Positions 1 through 8,662 of a DNA stretch of 64,000 bases are shown piece after piece (positions within the stretch are counted from its first letter, which is position 1; every line of letters starts with the position of its first letter). The DNA comes from Ichthyophis bannanicus (lineage: Eukaryota > Chordata > Amphibia > Gymnophiona > Ichthyophiidae): the NCBI GenBank assembly GCA_033557465.1, contig CM066039.1, positions 399,485,440 to 399,549,439 on the forward strand, read 5' to 3'. The notes under the pieces are model-generated. The model was not told where the DNA came from and searched no databases. It saw only the letters and a program-made list of their open reading frames with translations. Both the position numbers and the translations under genes were made by a program.

Positions 1-384
1 TTTCATGATCTACGCACCCAGAGCCTTCAATGCCATCCCCACAGAAATGCAAAACATCACTAACCTGATCCAATTCAGGAAAGCGCTGAAGCATCATCTG
101 TTCACAAGATACTACCCTGAAACCAGCTGTAGAAATCAAACAGTGAGCGCTCCGACCAGTCACCTACAGCACCCTAATAAATCTACTGAACAAGAAAAAG
201 GATAGCTAGCCCAATTTTTCCCAGCCCCAATTTTCCCCAGCCCAAATAAACCAGAGCCGGAAAATATATACATCAATGTAAATAATTTGTAGATAGTTAC
301 CCCCAGTTATATCCAGGTTTACTGCCCCTGTTCAATGTAAATACAATGTGGTTCTACCGCATGTATAATGTTATTGTTGAATGT
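1..384 (+). mobile_element. L2-clade LINE 3' end, left part of copy L2-a
   Basis: This is the end of an L2 ORF2 followed by its 3' UTR. Translation from 5 to 205 gives the usual L2 C-terminal tail (an AFNAIP..., then FRKALKHHLFT pattern). A homologous stretch at 60953-61065 is followed directly by the L2 3' stem-loop. The copy is 5' truncated by the window edge. It is interrupted at 384/385 by Gypsy-A, whose ATGT target duplication (381-384 and 6416-6419) shows that 6416-6483 is the rest of the same L2 copy. No intact protein remains. The L2 assignment rests on the tail structure and on RT-bearing relatives elsewhere in the window. Confidence 0.8.
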
Positions 385-1229
385 TGTGATGAGGAAGCTG
401 CCCAGAGCCTAGAGAATACTGATAAAGGAAGGGAATTTACCCTAATCAAGGGACCTGTTTTGGCAGGTTACAGGAATAAAACTGCATATTTACCTAAAAG
501 ACAGGTTATTCTAGGCTGCAGTGGCCTGCAGAGAGCCTCTAGTGGAGATGAGGTGCAGCAGTATAAGCCCAGATTGAGAAACCCTTACGTCACTCCTAAT
601 TACTCAGCTGCCAGGAGAGACTTTAATCAGCCACACCTGGGGAGTGCAAGGGAGGGGTTGGAAACTGGGAACTTTAAAACTAGAACAGAATATGCAGAGA
701 GAAGAAGACAAGGGAAGCTTAAGCCTGGAAGATGAGGAGAGCGAGGAGGCAATCCTGAGAGGAGGCTTGAAGGCAAGTGTGAGAGCAAGGAAAGAGGAGC
801 TCTGAGAGGTTCATGTTCTTGGAGAGATTCCTGGGAGAAGCCAGCTTCAAGGGATTGGGGAATCCAAAGGCTTGGAGAACTTCAGCTGGGAAGCCTAAGA
901 AGAGGTATGGAGCAGATGCCCTGAGGTCCAGGAATATAGACTGGAGGACAGGATATAAAAGCTCCAATGCATACTGGCCAGAATATTTGAGAGGACAGCC
1001 TAATGCCAGCTTTAACCCAGGTATGAACTATGAACGTTTGTCTAACCTAAAGCAAGGCAAAGTGTTTAGACACAGTTCCTGTCCTAATGAAGGTCAGTTA
1101 ATAAAGCCCTCTGATCCAGCTCCTGATATAGAACCTATGCAAATAGAAGAACAAGCTATAATTACAGAGGAGGACGATAAGCTCATGGACTGTTATTTAT
1201 GCAAGGTTGCTAGCACAGAGGAATCCTGA
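385..1229 (+). pseudogene. LTR-encoded Pol C-terminal extension, 5' LTR copy of Gypsy-A
   Basis: Starting at the first LTR base the frame reads C-D-E-E-A and stays open to 735. After a frameshift it continues as the 813-1229 frame, ending in a stop at 1227. The C-terminal part contains DIEPMQIEE followed by KLMDCYLCK, the motif shared with five other LTRs here. The N-DW-TG-K...YWPEY...GMN stretch (about 937-1030) also matches the Gypsy-C extension. The product would be very basic and hydrophilic, with no membrane segment. The function is unknown. In the 5' LTR this is only a copy; the translated version would be the 3' LTR read through from pol. Confidence 0.7.
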
Positions 1230-1563
1230 AAGTGGGATCAAACATCAAAAGGGAAACGTTCTAGTAACTGGCACTAGAAGTTTGTGTAAATACTTGTGCA
1301 GAGAAGGAAAAGAGCTGTTGATTGGAGCTTGTTAGCCAGCTGGTATCAGAGCAGCACACAGCTCAGGCTATGCACATGTTGGATACAAAAGTGCTTTAAA
1401 ATGTGAAAAGAGAAGCTGTTTTTGGTGAAGAAGCTTTTACTTTTTGGTTTCCTTTTACTCCAGCCCTGCTGAGCAGGTTTGTCAGCAGTGACTGAGAAAA
1501 ACTTTCTGTTAATGGATTTTGCAAGCTACTTGCTTTACCCTTCAATTGTATTATTATTTTGAA

Positions 1564-1640
1564 TATAAAATCCTGGAGAATACATCCTAAGGTGTTACCA
1601 AGTAGAATCTGTGTGCATTTGGATTTACCTCATAAATAAA
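1564..1640 (+). promoter_or_regulatory. Candidate LTR TATA box and poly(A) signal, Gypsy-A 5' LTR
   Basis: TATAAAA at 1564-1570 is followed by AATAAA at 1635-1640. The same pair is at 6150-6156 and 6221-6226 in the 3' LTR. The order TATA, then AATAAA, then LTR end is what a short R region would give. The start site itself cannot be seen. Confidence 0.45.
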
Positions 1641-1780
1641 TATTCTGTTACTGCCTTACACTCGAGCCAACTACATTCTCTTCATTGCAAGATAGCCAGT
1701 CTGGAACATTGCTTAATTGGGGAACTCTATCTAACAAGCACGCCCCTTCATACACATGTAATGGGCTATGGGTGAGACAG

Positions 1781-1798
1781 TGGCGTAGTTGGCAGGAT
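1781..1798 (+). other. Primer-binding site of Gypsy-A, probably tRNA-Ser
   Basis: TGGCGTAGTTGGCAGGAT begins two bases after the LTR end. It differs by one base from the complement of the 3' end of vertebrate tRNA-Ser(AGA/TGA), from memory ...ATCCTGCCGACTACGCCA. Gypsy-C has TGGCGTAGTT at the equivalent place (58513 down to 58504, minus strand), with divergence after ten bases. Confidence 0.65.
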
Positions 1799-2104
1799 AT
1801 ATTTTTACATCAAGGATACCAGGAATTCAAAAGGATTTACAACTGCAGAAACTTTCAAATCAGGAGGTTGAAAGAGGAATTTCTCTGAAGGTCTTGAAGA
1901 TAAAGGGGCTGATCCAGGAGCAGTTCCAGGGAAAAGATCCTGTATGAGCCAGAATCCTCACTGGTATAAGGTAAAAAGTACCTGGGCATGACCAGTGGTG
2001 GATGAGAAAGTGTGTATACGGGGGCATTTGAAAAAAAAAACCTGTTTGGAGGGTGCCGCCCTTTTTGTGTGCTTTTCTTTCTGTTTCTTACAGGATACTA
2101 AAGA

Positions 2105-3019
2105 ATGGATCCCAAGGAACTGGTGAGCTGGATGGCAGCTCAATTCGCCAGGCAACAGGAGATCGCACAGCAGGCTCAGGACGCAGCACTCACCGCCCTG
2201 AGGGAGCAGCAGAAGCTAGTTCTGGATCTAGTTGAGGCATTAATTGCACTGCACGGCCAAGAGAGAGCTGAATCAACACCGACAGTGGCACCTGTTACTC
2301 CCCATGTGGACAATGTGGGACTCTGTCAGGGTATTGGGGCATTCAGTTTTGGGAAACTCACACCTGATGATAATGTGGATGATTTCCTAGAATCATTCGA
2401 AGGGGTGGCTCAGGCACTAGCGTGGCCAGAGACCCAGTGGGCAGTAAGGCTGGCAACTTCATTAACTGGGGAGGCGCTTGCAGCCTATAGAGCCATGCCG
2501 ACAGCCAAAGCCTTAAATTATAGAGCTGTTAAGAGTGCCATAAGAGATCGCCTAGGGCTGACTTTTAATGTGTATAGGCGAATGTTTAGGGCTACTGTGT
2601 TGAGAGTTGGCGAGACGCCGAAAGCTCTGAGTCAGAGAATTAGAGGACTAGCTCTGAAATGGCTAGCGCCTGAAGGAAAGAGTATAGAGATGATTTTGGA
2701 CACTGTCATGCTGGAACAATTTATGTCAGCAGTCCCAAAAGATTTACAAACCTTCCTCATACAGCAAAATTGCCAAAGCCTTGGAGAGGCAACCCTTTTA
2801 TCTGAACGGTTTATGGAAGCCGCACAGGCTTGTCAGAGAATGGGGGGCCCTCTGAAAGTTGGTGCTGAGGTAAGCTGTGCTGTATCAGAGAAGAGGTTTG
2901 GAAAGAATGTTGTTTCTGAAAGTAATACTGTGCCTACCCAGGTTATGAAATACGCTAAGAAAAAGTGCTTCCAGTGTGGAAAGTGGGGACACTTGCATGC
3001 CAGTTTCGCACTAATCTAA
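2105..3019 (+). pseudogene. gag: Gypsy-A gag (capsid plus broken zinc knuckle)
   Basis: A 304-codon frame starts at ATG 2105 (MDPKELVSWMAAQF...). Residues 1-55 look like a helical, Gln-rich region. A capsid-like region follows (GIGAFSFGKLTPDDNVDDFL, then ALAWPETQWAVRLATSLTGE and ALSQRIRGLALKWL), the SCAN-related fold typical of some vertebrate Gypsy gags. A zinc knuckle begins near residue 286 (CFQCGKWGH), but a short deletion or frameshift at about 2995 removes the last Cys from this frame. The start is supported by the homologous ATG in Gypsy-C (58194, minus strand, MDSKELAQWMAAQF). Confidence 0.85.
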
Positions 3020-3400
3020 TGGGTGTTAACCTAAAACAGCCTGAAGAAGGTTTCCTTTTGTTGGTTGATGTGCAAGGGATTACCACGAGTGCTCTTTTAG
3101 ACTCTGGTGCAGACCAGAGTATGCTATCTAGAAGACTTTGGAAGAAAATAGAGGCCCAAGGAAAATTTGAGCATAGAAGTCCTGAGGGTAGCATACGCAT
3201 TAGATGCATTCATGGAGCTGCCTCATTGTATCCCACATACAAGCTGTTAGTTAAGGGCTTGGGGTGCAGAAGGAGATCCCTTTAGCAGTAGTTCTCAAAC
3301 TTCCTTTTGATTTAGTCTTAGGAAGAGACTGGCCACAATTTAAACAAGGTTTAGTGGAAGGTCTAGGGCAGAAGAGGGGCCTTGTATCCACCCGATCACG
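2965..3400 (+). pseudogene. Gypsy-A aspartic protease region
   Basis: The retropepsin active site LLDSGADQSM lies at about 3098-3127 within a frame that ends at 3285. It continues after a 1-base shift near 3265 as PFDLVLGRDWPQF. The same blocks occur in Gypsy-B and Gypsy-C, where the chain is continuous. It follows the zinc knuckle and is the N-terminal part of pol. Two frameshifts mean no functional protease can be made from this copy. Confidence 0.8.
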
Positions 3401-5078
3401 GGTTAAGGCAGGTATCCAGGGGGAGGAGGAAAAGACAGAGTCATTAGGAAACTTACCTTCCCATGAGGATTTAATAAGCCCACCATCTGAGAAAGTTAAA
3501 AAAGGGAAAGCTCAAAAGCGTCATGAGAGACATTGCAGGGCACAGGGAAGGGCTGAGATGGAGTCTAGTCAAGGCTTGCCCTGGGTGCCAGCTGAGCTTG
3601 TAGAAAAGTTTCCTAACTTTCCCCAGGAACAGAGAGCTGATCAGGCTCTCACTCGAGCTTTTGAGTATGCTCAGGTGGTGAGAGAGGTTCTCGCCAAATT
3701 CATATTAGATAATGAAATATTATATAGGGAGAGTCAGGACCCCCGGACTGGGACAATCCGCAAACAGTTAGTGGTACCAACAACCTTTAAGGGGCTAGTT
3801 CTTAGGCTGGCCCATGATCATCCTGTGGGAGGCCATAAAGGGGTGCAGGGAACGCTGGATCAAATACTCATGCGCTTTTATTGGCCAGGCATTTTTAAAG
3901 AAACTGCCCGGTTCTGTGCTGCATGCCCAGCGTGCCAGCGTGTTACGGCAACTCGCAGCCCGGTGGTACCTTTAATTCCCAAACCCATTATATCGGACCC
4001 AGTGGGACGCATTGCTGTGGACATAGTAGGTCCATTAGTCAAAACACCCCGAGGTTTTCAGTACATCTTGGTTATGATTGATCAAGCAACAAGGTTTCCC
4101 TGGGCCATACCCTTACGGAATATTTCCGCTAGGACGATAGCTTTAGAATTGATAAAATTATTCTGTGAAATTGGTTTCCCCAGAGAGGTGCTAACTGACC
4201 GAGGGTCCAATTTTGTATCTAGGTATTTGGCCCAGGTCTGGGATGCTTTTGGCATTCGTCATGTAAAGACATCGGCATATCATCCTCAGTCAAACGGTTT
4301 AGTAGAGAGGTTAAACCAAACTCTTAAACAAATGTTGAGAAGAGGATTAGCAGATTTAAAAGAGTGGGATATGTTATTGCCCTTCGTTTTATATGCCTTC
4401 AGGGAACAAATTCAGGGTTCCCTGGGTGTCTCACCATATGAATTGATGTATGGTAGAGCCCCACGTGGACTTTTAGATATCGTGAGGGAGCAATGGTTAG
4501 ATCCTGAACCAGAGAATCAGGAAGTTCCACAATTTTTATGTGACTTGAGAGCATGTTTAAGGAGAGCCTCGCAGGTTGCTGAAAGAAACCTGCAGGACAA
4601 CCAAGTGCGCCAGAAAGGGTGGTACGACCGGAAGACCAAGGCACACCGGTTAACCCTTGGTGAAAAGGTTTTGGTACAGGTAGCGGGTACTACACCCAAG
4701 TTTGAAGTACAGTGGAAAGGGCCCTGGAAGGTAGTCAAGCAGGTGAGCCCGGTGTCATATGTGGTAGAAATCTCTAAGGGACGCAAGCAGACGTACCTCA
4801 TAAATGTGCTAAAATCTTGGAAAGAGAGGTCTGCAACTGATAATGTTCCTAGCACTAGCCAAGAAATAGATGAGCGCTCAGAGGACAATAATGCCCTCAC
4901 TGGTATTACGGACTGCAGGGAGGATTCTCCACAGCTACAGCCAGCCCGTAATAACTTAAGCAGGGGGGTATGTGATGAGGAAGCTGCCCAGAGCCTAGAG
5001 AATACTGATAAAGGAAGGGAATTTACCCTAATCAAGGGACCTGTTTTGGCAGGTTACAGGAATAAAACTGCATATTAA
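3264..5078 (+). CDS. Gypsy-A integrase, reading in frame into the 3' LTR
   Basis: 604 codons. Residues 1-40 are the protease end (VLGRDWPQF at 18-26). The integrase zinc domain is at about 180-226 (H186, H191, C218/C221/C224). The catalytic core has D253 (AVDIVG), D312 (LTDRG) and E348 (GLVERL), a DD35E spacing. A GPY/F-type module sits at about 478-503 (KFEVQWKGPWKVV). Residues 541-569 resemble the segment that follows RNase H in Gypsy-B and Gypsy-C. Codon C570 is the first triplet of the 3' LTR (4971), and the frame continues to a TAA at 5076. The 5' LTR has TTT-AC at this spot, so the stop looks like a late mutation. It lies in frame downstream of a broken protease and is probably not expressed. 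Confidence 0.88.
   Translation: MQKEIPLAVVLKLPFDLVLGRDWPQFKQGLVEGLGQKRGLVSTRSRVKAGIQGEEEKTESLGNLPSHEDLISPPSEKVKKGKAQKRHERHCRAQGRAEMESSQGLPWVPAELVEKFPNFPQEQRADQALTRAFEYAQVVREVLAKFILDNEILYRESQDPRTGTIRKQLVVPTTFKGLVLRLAHDHPVGGHKGVQGTLDQILMRFYWPGIFKETARFCAACPACQRVTATRSPVVPLIPKPIISDPVGRIAVDIVGPLVKTPRGFQYILVMIDQATRFPWAIPLRNISARTIALELIKLFCEIGFPREVLTDRGSNFVSRYLAQVWDAFGIRHVKTSAYHPQSNGLVERLNQTLKQMLRRGLADLKEWDMLLPFVLYAFREQIQGSLGVSPYELMYGRAPRGLLDIVREQWLDPEPENQEVPQFLCDLRACLRRASQVAERNLQDNQVRQKGWYDRKTKAHRLTLGEKVLVQVAGTTPKFEVQWKGPWKVVKQVSPVSYVVEISKGRKQTYLINVLKSWKERSATDNVPSTSQEIDERSEDNNALTGITDCREDSPQLQPARNNLSRGVCDEEAAQSLENTDKGREFTLIKGPVLAGYRNKTAY
4958..4970 (+). other. Polypurine tract of Gypsy-A
   Basis: AAGCAGGGGGGTA lies directly before the 3' LTR start. 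The same sequence precedes the Gypsy-C 3' LTR (54592-54604, minus strand), and a close variant precedes that of Gypsy-B (24313-24328, minus strand). Here it also encodes Ser-Arg-Gly-Val of the pol frame. Confidence 0.85.
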
Positions 5079-6415
5079 CCTAAAAGACAGGTTATTCCAG
5101 GCTGCAGTGGCCTGCAGAGAGCCTCTAGTGGAGATGAGGTGCAGCAGTATAAGCCCAGATTGAGAAACCCTTACGTCACTCCTAATTACTCAGCTGCCAG
5201 GAGAGACTTTAATCAGCCACACCTGGGGAGTGCAAGGGAGGGGTTGGAAACTGGTAACTTTAAAACTAGAACAGAATATGCAGAGAGAAGATGACAAGGG
5301 AAGCTTAAGCCTGGAAGACGAGGAGAGCGAGGAGGCAATCCTGAGAGGAGGCTTGAAAGCAAGCGTGAGAGAAAGGAAAGAGGAGCTCTGAGAGGTTCAG
5401 GTTCTTGAAGAGATTCCTGGGAGAAGCCAGCTTTAAGGGATTGGGGAATCCAAAGGCTTGGAGAACTTCAGCTGGGAACCCTAAGAAGAGGTATGGAGCA
5501 GATGCCCTGAGGTCCAGGAATATAGACTGGAGGACAGGATATAAAAGCTCCAATGCATACTGGCCAGAATATTTGAGAGGACAGCCTAATGCCAGCTTTA
5601 ACCCAGGTATGAACTATGAACGTTTGTCTAACCTAAAGCAAGGCAAAGTGTTTAGACACAGTTCCTGTCCTAATGAAGGTCAGTTAATAAAGCCCTCTGA
5701 TCCAGCTCCTGATATAGAACCTATGCAAATAGAAGAACAAGCTATAATTACAGAGGAGGACGATAAGCTCATGGACTGTTCTTTGTGCAAGGTTGCTAGC
5801 ACAGAGAAATCCTGAAAGTGGGATCAAACATCAAAAGGGAAATGTTCTAGTAACCGGCACTAGAAGTTTGTGTAAATACTTGTGCAGAGAAGGAAAAGAG
5901 CTGTTGATTGGAGCTTGTTAGCCAACTGGTATCAGAGTAGCACACAGCTCAGGCTATGCACACGTTGGATACAAAAGTGCTTTAAAATGTGAAAAGAGAA
6001 GCTGTTTTTGATGAAGAAGCTTTTACTTTTTGGTTTCCTTTTACTCCAGCCCTGCTGAGCAGGTTTGTCAGCAGTGACTGAGAAAGACTTTCTGTTAATG
6101 GATTTTGCAAGCTACTTGCTTTACCCTTCAGTTGTATTATTATTTTGAATATAAAATCCTGGAGAATACATCCTAAGGTGTTACCAAGTAGAATCTGTGT
6201 GCATTTGGATTTACCTCATAAATAAATATTCTGTTACTGCCTTACACTCGAGCCAACTACATTCTCTTCATTTACCTCAAAGGCAAGCACCGCATGACTG
6301 GACTACAGTACCATAATCCTTTGCAAGATAGCCAGTCTGGAACATTGCTTAATTTGGGAACTCTATCTAACAAGCACGCCCCTCCATACACATGTAAGGG
6401 GCTATGGGCGTGACA
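4971..6415 (+). repeat. Gypsy-A 3' LTR
   Basis: 1445 bp, TGTGATGAGG to CGTGACA, followed by the ATGT target duplication. It keeps about 50 bp (6273-6322) missing from the 5' LTR. TATA-like and AATAAA sites are at 6150 and 6221. Confidence 0.93.
5405..5815 (+). pseudogene. LTR-encoded extension, C-terminal half, Gypsy-A 3' LTR
   Basis: Second half of the coding region of the 3' LTR. A frameshift and the TAA at 5076 separate it from the pol frame. It ends DIEPMQIEE ... KLMDCSLCKVASTEKS. This copy carries the Ser of the MDC(S/T)LC motif where the 5' LTR copy has Tyr, so the 5' copy is the changed one. Function unknown. Confidence 0.65.
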
Positions 6416-6483
6416 ATGTACACCGCGCTGATGGGAATAGCGCGGTATAAAAGAAAAGCTAAATAAAAAAATAAATAAATTTT
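6416..6483 (+). mobile_element. L2-a 3' tail with stem-loop, right part of the interrupted copy
   Basis: After the ATGT duplication comes a perfect 8-bp stem, ACCGCGCT (6422-6429) with AGCGCGGT (6439-6446), then TATAAAAG and an AAATA-rich end. This is the arrangement known for the 3' ends of L2/UnaL2-type LINEs, where the stem-loop is recognised by the reverse transcriptase. The L1 sequence begins at about 6484. Confidence 0.8.
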
Positions 6484-6931
6484 GAAAGAGGCCGGTGTTG
6501 AGCAGGCCAAGTTGGACTTCTACATTGACCGGGCCCACCGGGTGGCTAGTGCCCAGGGGCAAAACAATAACAAACCCCGAGACATCATTGCATGATTCCA
6601 TGATTACAATTTGAAGGAGACAGTACTGAAAAAGGCACGATCGACTGGTGTGATCAAATGGGGCTCTTGTGAAGTGGAAGTGTATGCAGACCTGGCATAG
6701 GTCACATTGCAGAAAAGGCGCTTAATGAAGGACGTCTTAATAAAGCTGCAAGAGGAAAACATTAGATATAGCTGGACTTTCCCCTTTGGACTGAGTTTTA
6801 TTTGTAGAGGTCAGAGGAACAGAGTGCAATCACGGGAGGAAGCGATTAAAGCATTAACAGCTGCAGGCATTTCTGGGCTAAGTCTCCAGCATGAAGCAGG
6901 CAAGATGCAGGGGAGAAAGTATCCCAGCTGA
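6484..6931 (+). pseudogene. L1-1 ORF1 fragment (RNA-binding protein)
   Basis: Shows the L1 ORF1p middle and C-terminal signatures: YIDRAHRV, PRDII, a KETVLKKAR-like block (6484-6690), then LMKDVLIKLQEENIRYSW and FPFGLSF (6724-6805). The region corresponds to the RRM-to-CTD part that binds RNA in the L1 particle. Stops and a frame change near 6700 break it. A homologous but differently broken block is in L1-2 at about 31730-32800. Confidence 0.7.
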
Positions 6932-7204
6932 CAGCGGGTGGAGTATGGTAGATGGAGACTGCATCGCCAGAATGTGAAGATGACAGTGGCGAGCACGGAA
7001 GACTGAGGTGTGAGAGTGAGGACATTTTCGGAGTTGCCGCTGAGGCGTGTCTGTTGAGGGGAAAGGACAATTGGTTATATGTGAATGCTGGTTAGAGGGG
7101 GAATAAGACATGCCTTTGGGGAGTGTCTGTTTCTATCTCCCCCCTCTCTTTTCTGGGTTTTGTGTCATTGTTATTTCTGTGCACTGTTGTGGGTTTTGTG
7201 TCTG

Positions 7205-8437
7205 AATAAGGTAGTAGGACAGCAAGTACATCAGGATCAAGCTGGCTTTATCCCGGGTAGGCAGGTGTCTGATAATGTGCGTAAGGCTTTGAATTTGATA
7301 TGGGCGGCGGGCCAGAAAAAAAGAGGATGCCTTGCTACTTTCGTTAGATGCTGAAAAGGCATTTGATCAAGTGTCCTGGGCCTTCCTATTTCAGGTCTTA
7401 GAGAAAATGGGGCTCGGGGAGGGATTCTTGAGTTGGGTAAGGGCCCTGTATAATGATCTTAGGACCTGTGTTAGGGTGAATGGGGGCTACTCAGATTTTT
7501 TCCCACAGGGGAGGGGAAACTGCCAGGGCTGTCCCCTTTCTCCTTTGTTGTTTGCCCTTTCGGTCGAACCTTTTGCAGCATGGATACGTGCACATGCTGA
7601 CCTAAGAGGAATTGAGGTAGGGCAGGAGGACTACAGGATAGTGCTTTTCGTGGACAATATCATTTTGAATGTCGCTAGGCTGCATATCACACTCCCAATA
7701 ATAATATGGGAATTAGGGGAATATAGTAAGTTAGCGGGGTTCCATATTAATTGGTCCAAATCAGAAATATTAAACTTAACAATTCCATTGGAGCGGCAAA
7801 AGGTCTTACAAAAGAAATTCCCATTTAAATGGGCCAATCACACTATTCGTTATCTTGGGGTTCAGTTAGGAATGGATTTGTTTGTTTGAGATAAACTATC
7901 GGAAGCTACTGGGCCAGGTGGAGGGACTGTTGTGTACATGGGGGCGAGGCTTTATCTCCTGGTTTGGGCGTATCGCAGCAATTAAGATGTTGTTGCTTTC
8001 ACGCTTTCTCTTCCCTTTTCAGGTATTGCCAATAGCGGTGCCTATTAAAGAGCTAAAATATCTTCAGAAGAAGGTAGAGAGATTCATTTGGCAGAATCGA
8101 GCCCGAAGGCTAGCAGCAGCAACTATTCAGAGGACCAGGATGGAGGGGGCCTGCGGCTTCCCAATTTTCAAAAATACTACATAGCAGCTCACTGAAAGCC
8201 CTCTACTCGTGGCTTAGCGAGAGACAGAAACAGTGGGTTCAAATGGAAGAAACGTCTGTGTCGGATGCTGGTTTGGAATGCTTAGTCTGGCATGGAGGGA
8301 GAAAGTGGGGCACAAACCCAATGGTGTTACATACCCTGGCTATTTGGCAACAGCAACGGGGGACTGCAGTCAAAGATAAACATTACTCACAAGAGATGTC
8401 TCTGATAGTGTGCTTAGGGGAAGGACAAGGCCCCGCA
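7205..8437 (+). pseudogene. L1-1 ORF2 reverse transcriptase
   Basis: RT blocks in order: HQDQAGFIPGRQVSDNVR (about 7220-7275), LSLDAEKAFDQVSW (motif A, 7336-7380), GNCQGCPLSPLLFAL (motif B, about 7519) and LFVDNIIL (7642). LFVDNIIL stands where an active L1 has F-A-D-D, so one catalytic Asp is lost. The thumb-like part runs to 8184 after a frameshift near 7888, and the connection region to about 8437. Frame changes near 7340, 7888 and 8170 make it dead. Confidence 0.82.
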
Positions 8438-8662
8438 ATTACATAGTAACATAATAAATGACGGCAGATAAAGACCAGCATGGTCCATCTAGTCTGCCCA
8501 GCAAGATGGCAAGAGTAGGTGCACCTGTCGCTCTGTACAGGCCACCCCTCCCCATGTCTTTGTTTAGGGGTAGACCCACCACTCCATGTAGGACACTCCT
8601 ATTTGTTCAGACGTTATATATTTGTTGAGACGTTATATGGTTCAGAAGTTAGATGGTACCAT

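Larger units (their letters stand above)
385..1779 (+). repeat. Gypsy-A 5' LTR
   Basis: Begins TGTGATGAGG and ends GAGACA directly before the primer-binding site. It is 1395 bp against 1445 bp for the 3' LTR. Almost all of the difference is one gap of about 50 bp near 1688, where the 3' LTR has extra sequence at about 6273-6322. Other differences are scattered substitutions, so the pair is not freshly inserted. Much of U3 is protein-coding (see the LTR-encoded reading frame). Confidence 0.93.
385..6415 (+). mobile_element. Gypsy-A: Ty3/Gypsy LTR retrotransposon with integrase but no RT/RNase H
   Basis: Two long direct repeats (385-1779 and 4971-6415) start TGTGATGAGG and end in ACA, and the element is flanked by the 4-bp duplication ATGT. 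Order inside: LTR, primer-binding site (1781), gag (2105-3019), protease (about 3000-3380), integrase (about 3640-4830), polypurine tract (4958-4970), LTR. No RT, RNase H or dUTPase sequence is present. The stretch after integrase (ALTGITD..., about 4890) aligns with what follows RNase H in Gypsy-B and Gypsy-C. That suggests a deletion of the RT-RNase H block, or integrase placed upstream of RT as in the Gmr1-like Gypsy group. Frameshifts in gag and protease make it inactive. Confidence 0.93.
6484..8437 (+). mobile_element. L1-like LINE (L1-1), left part
   Basis: Degenerate L1: an ORF1 C-terminal part (6484-6931), then ORF2 starting inside the RT domain at about 7205. The endonuclease and the ORF2 start are missing, so there is an internal deletion near 7100-7200. 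The element continues after the CR1 insertion at about 12910 and ends with an A-rich tail at about 13960. Confidence 0.8.

Noticed and set aside
4517..5035. 172-codon minus-strand frame over Gypsy-A
   Set aside because: Antisense to the integrase C-terminus with its GPY/F module. No independent support.
385..6415. Endogenous retrovirus with env in the LTR-coded tail position
   Set aside because: The tail is hydrophilic and basic, with no signal peptide, membrane segment or fusion-peptide-like stretch. Features fit a Ty3/Gypsy retrotransposon.
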